Shown here piece by piece: positions 56,229-60,000 of a stretch of DNA of 60,000 bases. Source of the stretch: Liolophura sinensis (taxonomy: Eukaryota > Mollusca > Polyplacophora > Chitonida > Chitonidae); contig NC_088304.1 in NCBI RefSeq assembly GCF_032854445.1, positions 30,885,732 to 30,945,731 on the forward strand. The letters run 5' to 3'. Each line of letters begins with the position of its first letter. Within the stretch, counting starts at the first letter, position 1. The notes under the pieces were generated by a model, which saw only the letters and a list, made by a program, of their open reading frames with translations, had not been told where the DNA came from and did not search any database. The position numbers and the translations under genes were made by a program.

Positions 56229-59200
56229 CTGTAGTGTAAATAACAAATACTCATGGATATTTCTGATTTAATCGCACAGACAAATTTCTATGTGTAGACT
56301 ACATTCTTACAATTCTTGAATACTTGATATCAAGATGTTAACTCTATTGAGCTGAGAGAGATTAACTTAGCCGAATTTAAGTAATCCTTGATTCTTAGTT
56401 AACTCTTCGGTTAGCATTACTTTACCACACTTCAATATCTTGACCACCCAACAGTTCAGACAATCGAAATCAACTAATGAAAGCTGAGGATGGTATAACA
56501 ATATCCATCCAGTTGACCTTGGTACCTTTCAACGAAATTCGATTGATGTTTCACATCATTTCAATTTTGTTGAATTCTGCATGTCAGTAAGACAAATTCT
56601 ATGGCGTGAAATGGGCTTTAGCAAAACTTTGAATGGAGAAGAAAACATAAAAGTGATGTTAATATCAGATGAAAAAACTTATTTGCAAATATGATCTTTA
56701 ATATTTTTCTATTTCAGGAGAAAAGGGTATTTGAAAATATTTTTGTATGGTGGGTACTTGGGACCACTTATTGGTATATATCGTCTTTGCATAATAATGT
56801 TCTAAGTAAGAATGTGATGCATGTCTAATAAATCTATTTGAATGTAAACGTGTAAACACATGCATTTAATATGAATTACCATAACATTTATAAAAATATA
56901 TTTATTAAACACGCGTTACATCCTCATTTATAACATTATTATGAAGAGACTATATATACCAAAAGGTGATCTCAAATACCCACCATACGTACAAAAATCA
57001 TTTTAAAGTGTCTTGCTCTCTAAAGATAAATCTAAAAAAACATATTGCAGACCTGAATTGCAACTAACTTTTCACACTCTTTCATCTGGACTGTCATTTT
57101 TTTTCTTCTTCTTTTCTCCACACTTAGTCATCCCCTTGCTGGAGGGCCCCCTACATGTATGTGGAGGGAGACAATCATGTAAAGCACTTGAGTGATAACA
57201 TGTAATCTCACCTCTTGTGTCTTCTTCTTTTTCTTGAACATGATTTTCTGGTAGAGTCTTCTTTTCTTTTTCGGGATCATCATCTCTGCTAATCTCTTCT
57301 CCTCCCTCTCTTGACGCGTCATTTTTTCGTAAGGATTTGACTCTTCAACCATCCCCTCCTCTACTGACATCACACTAGTGTTTTGTGACTGTCAAAAAAA
57401 ATTTGAGAATCTCAGGATTAATTAACAGCATATGGCATTGACAACATATTGTCAATTACTGTATTCAAAGCACGTAAACGAAAGTAACTTGATCATTAAG
57501 CTAACATTTGACACAACACATTTGTCAACCAATGCATATAAAGCTAACATTTTACACGTGTCAACAACTGCATATAAAGCTAACATTTTACATGTGTCAA
57601 CAACTGCATATAAAGCTAACATTTTACATGTGTCAACAACTGCATACAAAGCTAACATTTTACACCTGTCAACAAATGAAAATAAAGTTGAACCTGTGAC
57701 ATCTTACGTGAAAAATACATGTAAACTTCTAAAAGAACACATTCATTTGTTTGAATATAATATTCATAATATTTACAATCTATTTATAAATACATTTAAC
57801 TGGTATTTCATGAAAACATGAGTTTTTAATTCAACACATGTTTATAAAGCAGTCAATGCATTTTGCCAGGCATTTGACCAAGCCTCTGGCATAGGCTACA
57901 GCACAGCATAATTTAATCATTTTAAAAAATCATGAGTTTTACCACATACTCAGGAATATTTCACTTATTGTACGATGGCTGCAGGCATAATGGCGGGTAT
58001 TAAGAATACTCCTTTTCACCTAAAGACTGACATTTTTCAAGTGCCCTCGTTTTCTAGATTCTGACTGATTTCTCCACCATACACAGTCACTTAGGGGCTT
58101 TTTTGGCGAAGTTTGATTAATTTCTTATTTATTTATTTCATTGGTGTTTTACGCCGTACTCAAGAAGAAACACGTCTTTCAATGAATGGTATCATTTTAA
58201 GTCCTTTTCAAGTTTATATGCTTCTTAAAGGCTTTACTTACCAAACTTAAAGTCAAACATAGTAGAAGATTTTATTTAATTGCATTTACCTTTGATTCAG
58301 AATTGTCTGATTTTTTCCTCTTTTTTGTTTTAGTGTTAGCCTCAGGCTGTGTTGGCTTTTGTCTTTTTCTGGATTTTTCTTTCCGATTGGATTGTTCTGA
58401 AACAGACATCCAAAAAACCTGTTATGTTTTTGTTTTACACCTTCACTTTGTTGTCATCTTTCAAGTTTTAATGGCCAATTACAGGTGCGCAGTAGCTTCA
58501 TTCTGATGATCAGTACAAAGTGGCAATGGCCAAGAATACAAAGGCCACAGCTACAAAAACCAAGAAAACAAATGTCATGATTACAAAAGCCATGATTACA
58601 AAAGCCCAGAATACAAAGGCAATGGTAAAAAAGTCAAGAACACAAAGACCATGATTACAAAAGCCATGAATACAGAAGTCATGACTACAAAAGCCAAGAA
58701 TACAAAGGTCATGATTACAAAAGCCAAGAATACAAAGGTCATGATTACAAAAGCCAAGAATACAAAGGTCATGATTACAAAAAGCCAAGAATACAAAGGT
58801 CATGATTACAAAAGCCAAGAATACAAAGGTCATGATTACAAATGCCAAGAACACAAGACTCAAGCAGGGGCAAATTATAACAGTATTTTCATTAGGGGTT
58901 ACACTTTTGGGTATATCACAGTTTCTAGTAGTCCAGATTTCAAACCAGCTACCTCAGACTCAGGCACCATAACAATACATGTCAACCCTCTAAACCTTTT
59001 GGCCAGCAGGCTTCCCATTAAAATAGGAGGCAGCTGATGGGTAGACTTTATGGCAAACATGTTTTCTTTATCCCTATGATGATCAAAGCAACACAACTCC
59101 CTAAGCTGTACATCAGATTGGTAAATGTCATTTCAAAAGTGGATTTTAATAACACCATTATCATTATTACAGATTACACTCAACTACAGTGGAGTTACTC

Positions 59201-60000
59201 TGGAACATTATGTTTCTTCAGCCTAAAGATTAAACTTTCACTTCAAGACTAAAGACCTCGTACATTGTTCACGTGAACAATGAAGTTAAAATTGTTATCA
59301 AATCTGGGCATACCATTTCCACTATCACCATCGTCTTCATCTTCTTCCTCGTCTTCGTCATTTGAGACCCCCTCTTCATCTTCACCCTCTTCATCTTCAC
59401 TCTCTTCACCCTCCAGAGCCTCATTCTCAGAATCATCCTCTCCTACACCTGCCAAACAGTGTTGTCCTCGATTTAACAATTACTTCTATTAAAGCTAGAT
59501 TTAATAACAAAATATACATCTTACAGTTTACCATAGTATGCTTGGTTTTCAACTAAAGCAACACAACTTATGCTGCAGCAAAAACAATGCACAACAATGG
59601 CTCAGGAGTTGGGTGTTTGCAGCCTTTGCAATTGCAGCCATACAGAACTCCGGAGTTTCATATCCATATTTCATAGTACTCATCCACCAAACCGTCACTT
59701 CATAACGAATTCTTGAGTATGGCATTAAACAACAATGAAATTAATAAATGAACAAAACAACGCTGGCTTCTCTGCCCCAACCTATGAACGAGTCTTACCT
59801 GAATCTATGCCCCTCTGATCGCTTAACAATGGCTGTTTCTCTTTGGGTGCACAGTCGCCCTACCCTCACAGAAGCCTTACCTGAATCTGTGCCTCTCTGA
59901 TTGCTTAACAAGGCCTGTTTCTCTGTGGGTACATTGTCACCCTACCCTTACAGAAGCTCTACCTGAATTTATGCCCCTCTGTTTGTTTAACAAGGCCTGT
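56145..60000 (-). CDS. PES1: Pescadillo homolog (PES1), 3' part of the gene; 5' part beyond the window
   Basis: Minus-strand exons 59314-59448, 58290-58396, 57212-57388 and 56145-56228 join in frame to a TGA stop. They are preceded by a segment at 59799-60000 that occurs in three copies. In protein order one reads G-D-N-V-P-T-E-K-Q-A-L-L-S-N-Q-R-G (the conserved stretch after the BRCT domain in Pescadillo), an acidic Asp/Glu tract, a Lys-rich linker, then K-R-R-L-Y-Q-K-I-M-F-K-K-K-K-K and K-K-R-E-D-H-D-K-K at the end. That order and those motifs match the PES1 C terminus as I know it. Family role: PES1 joins BOP1 and WDR12 in the PeBoW complex, needed for ITS2 removal and 60S subunit maturation in the nucleolus. 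The Pescadillo N-terminal domain and BRCT core should lie past 60000. Confidence 0.85.
57212..57388 (-). CDS. PES1: PES1 exon with the conserved LYQKIMF motif
   Basis: Acceptor TTTTTTTGACAG (AG at 57389-57390) and donor GTGAGA at 57206-57211. The 177-nt, phase 0-0 exon encodes E-E-K-R-L-A-E-M-M-I-P-K-K-K-R-R-L-Y-Q-K-I-M-F. In vertebrate PES1 the equivalent reads K-R-L-A-x-M-M-M-K-K-x-x-x-Y-L-Y-x-K-I-M-F-G-K. This exon makes the identification. Confidence 0.88.
57503..57680. repeat. 36-bp tandem repeat in a PES1 intron
   Basis: GCATATAAAGCTAACATTTT, ACATGTGTCAACAACT; four to five copies. It keeps frames open on both strands but lies inside the intron 57389-58289. Confidence 0.92.
57932..57998 (-). 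mobile_element. SINE (family 1) 3' fragment in a PES1 intron
   Basis: TTTTACCACATACTCAGGAA, TATTTCACTTATTGTACGAT and GGCATAATGGCGGG. Same strand as PES1. Confidence 0.7.
58121..58165 (-). mobile_element. SINE 3' end only, in a PES1 intron
   Basis: ATTTATTTATTTCATTGGTG followed by TTTTACGCCGTACTCAAGAA, then unrelated sequence: an extreme 5' truncation. Confidence 0.78.
58290..58396 (-). CDS. PES1: PES1 lysine-rich linker exon
   Basis: Acceptor GTCTGTTTCAG (AG at 58397-58398) and donor GTAAAT at 58284-58289. The 107-nt exon takes the frame from phase 1 to phase 0 and encodes basic repeats such as R-K-E-K-S-R-K-R-Q-K and K-T-K-K-R-K-K-S, which look like a nuclear or nucleolar localisation signal. 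It has no strong family motif, so its support is splice signals and a perfect frame with both neighbours. Confidence 0.72.
58521..58858. repeat. 30-bp tandem repeat in a PES1 intron
   Basis: CATGATTACAAAAGCCAAGA, ATACAAAGGT; about eleven copies, regular at 58680-58850. Lies in the intron 58397-59313. Confidence 0.93.
59314..59448 (-). CDS. PES1: PES1 acidic exon
   Basis: Acceptor TTTGGCAG (AG at 59449-59450) and donor GTATGC at 59308-59313. The 135-nt, phase 1-1 exon is almost wholly Glu, Asp, Ser and Gly, with runs such as E-D-E-E-G-E-D-E-E-G. It corresponds to the acidic tract that follows the BRCT domain in PES1. Such low-complexity sequence alone would not identify the gene; its place between recognisable exons does. 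Confidence 0.8.
59799..59859 (-). CDS. PES1: PES1 exon segment, copy A
   Basis: The third copy of the unit encodes G-D-C-A-P-K-E-K-Q-P-L-L-S-D-Q-R-G-I-D-S, with donor GTAAGA at 59793-59798. V-P has changed to A-P. It is the copy nearest the acidic exon, 350 bp away. Its donor phase (1) is correct for joining to the acidic exon. It may be a relic of the duplication. Confidence 0.4.
59881..59941 (-). CDS. PES1: PES1 exon segment, copy B
   Basis: A 61-nt segment encodes G-D-N-V-P-T-E-K-Q-A-L-L-S-N-Q-R-G-T-D-S, then donor GTAAGG. It is the copy closest to the Pescadillo consensus (G-D-x-V-P-x-E-K-x-x-L-L-x-x-Q-R-G). TAG stands just before it at 59942-59944 and could be an acceptor or an in-frame stop. 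Whether this copy is expressed cannot be told from DNA alone. Confidence 0.45.
59963..60000 (-). CDS. PES1: PES1 exon segment, copy C (cut by the window edge)
   Basis: Reads A-L-L-N-K-Q-R-G-I-N-S up to donor GTAGAG at 59957-59962. It is the outermost copy seen of an 82-bp repeated unit and probably the one joined to the upstream BRCT exon outside the window. Its donor is weaker than those of copies A and B (GTAAGA, GTAAGG). Confidence 0.55.

Larger units (their letters stand above)
59799..60000 (-). repeat. 82-bp tandem unit spanning a PES1 exon end and donor
   Basis: The donors sit at 59798, 59880 and 59962, exactly 82 bp apart. Each unit holds 61 nt of exon-like sequence and 21 nt that starts as an intron (GTAAGGCTTCTGTGAGGGTAG in copy B, split here as GTAAGGCTTCTG and TGAGGGTAG overlapping). 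The third copy runs off the window. Confidence 0.9.

Noticed and set aside
57128-57206. Extension of the PES1 LYQKIMF exon past 57212
   Set aside because: Sequence after GAG|GTGAGA loses all similarity, and the next exon at 56228 continues the family motif in frame, so this part is intron.

Overview
This is nuclear DNA from an animal, most likely a mollusc. It is AT-rich, gene-poor and full of repeats, and its genes are split by GT-AG introns. Two features point to a mollusc: a spliced gene for a secreted chitin-binding plus laminin-G protein of the shell-matrix (Pif/BMSP-like) kind, and more than twenty copies of a tRNA-derived SINE whose 3' tail reads TTCTTGAGTACGGCGTAAAA, a tail type I associate with molluscan genomes. 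I cannot name the species.

Only two protein-coding genes can be supported. (1) At 45125-52206 on the + strand, seven exons join into one 406-codon frame. The product has a signal peptide, two complete six-cysteine chitin-binding (CBM14/peritrophin-A) modules, a third module missing two cysteines, and a laminin-G-like domain. The first four introns are all phase 1. (2) At 56145-60000 on the - strand is the 3' part of a Pescadillo (PES1) gene, whose product acts in 60S ribosome assembly in the nucleolus. It holds the segment after the BRCT domain, an acidic exon, a lysine-rich exon, the conserved LYQKIMF exon and the last exon with its stop. An 82-bp unit spanning an exon and its donor site is present three times in a row at the window edge.

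The first 45 kb contains no gene I can support. It holds dispersed SINEs of three families, hairpin MITE-like elements (2.4, 9.0, 11.7, 50.6 and 51.8 kb) and many minisatellite arrays with periods of 16 to 70 bp (3.8, 12.9, 14.0, 24.1, 24.4, 25.3, 29.0, 30.0, 33.9, 36.7, 40.8, 41.6 and 47.5 kb, plus two in PES1 introns). The largest is a 64-bp satellite of about 40 copies at 36.7-39.3 kb. Nearly all long reading frames in the window are these stop-free arrays read in several frames, not genes.

The two genes are not functionally linked. They lie tail to tail about 4 kb apart, and most of their introns are filled with SINEs, MITEs or tandem repeats. No rRNA, free-standing tRNA gene, CRISPR array or prokaryotic feature was seen.
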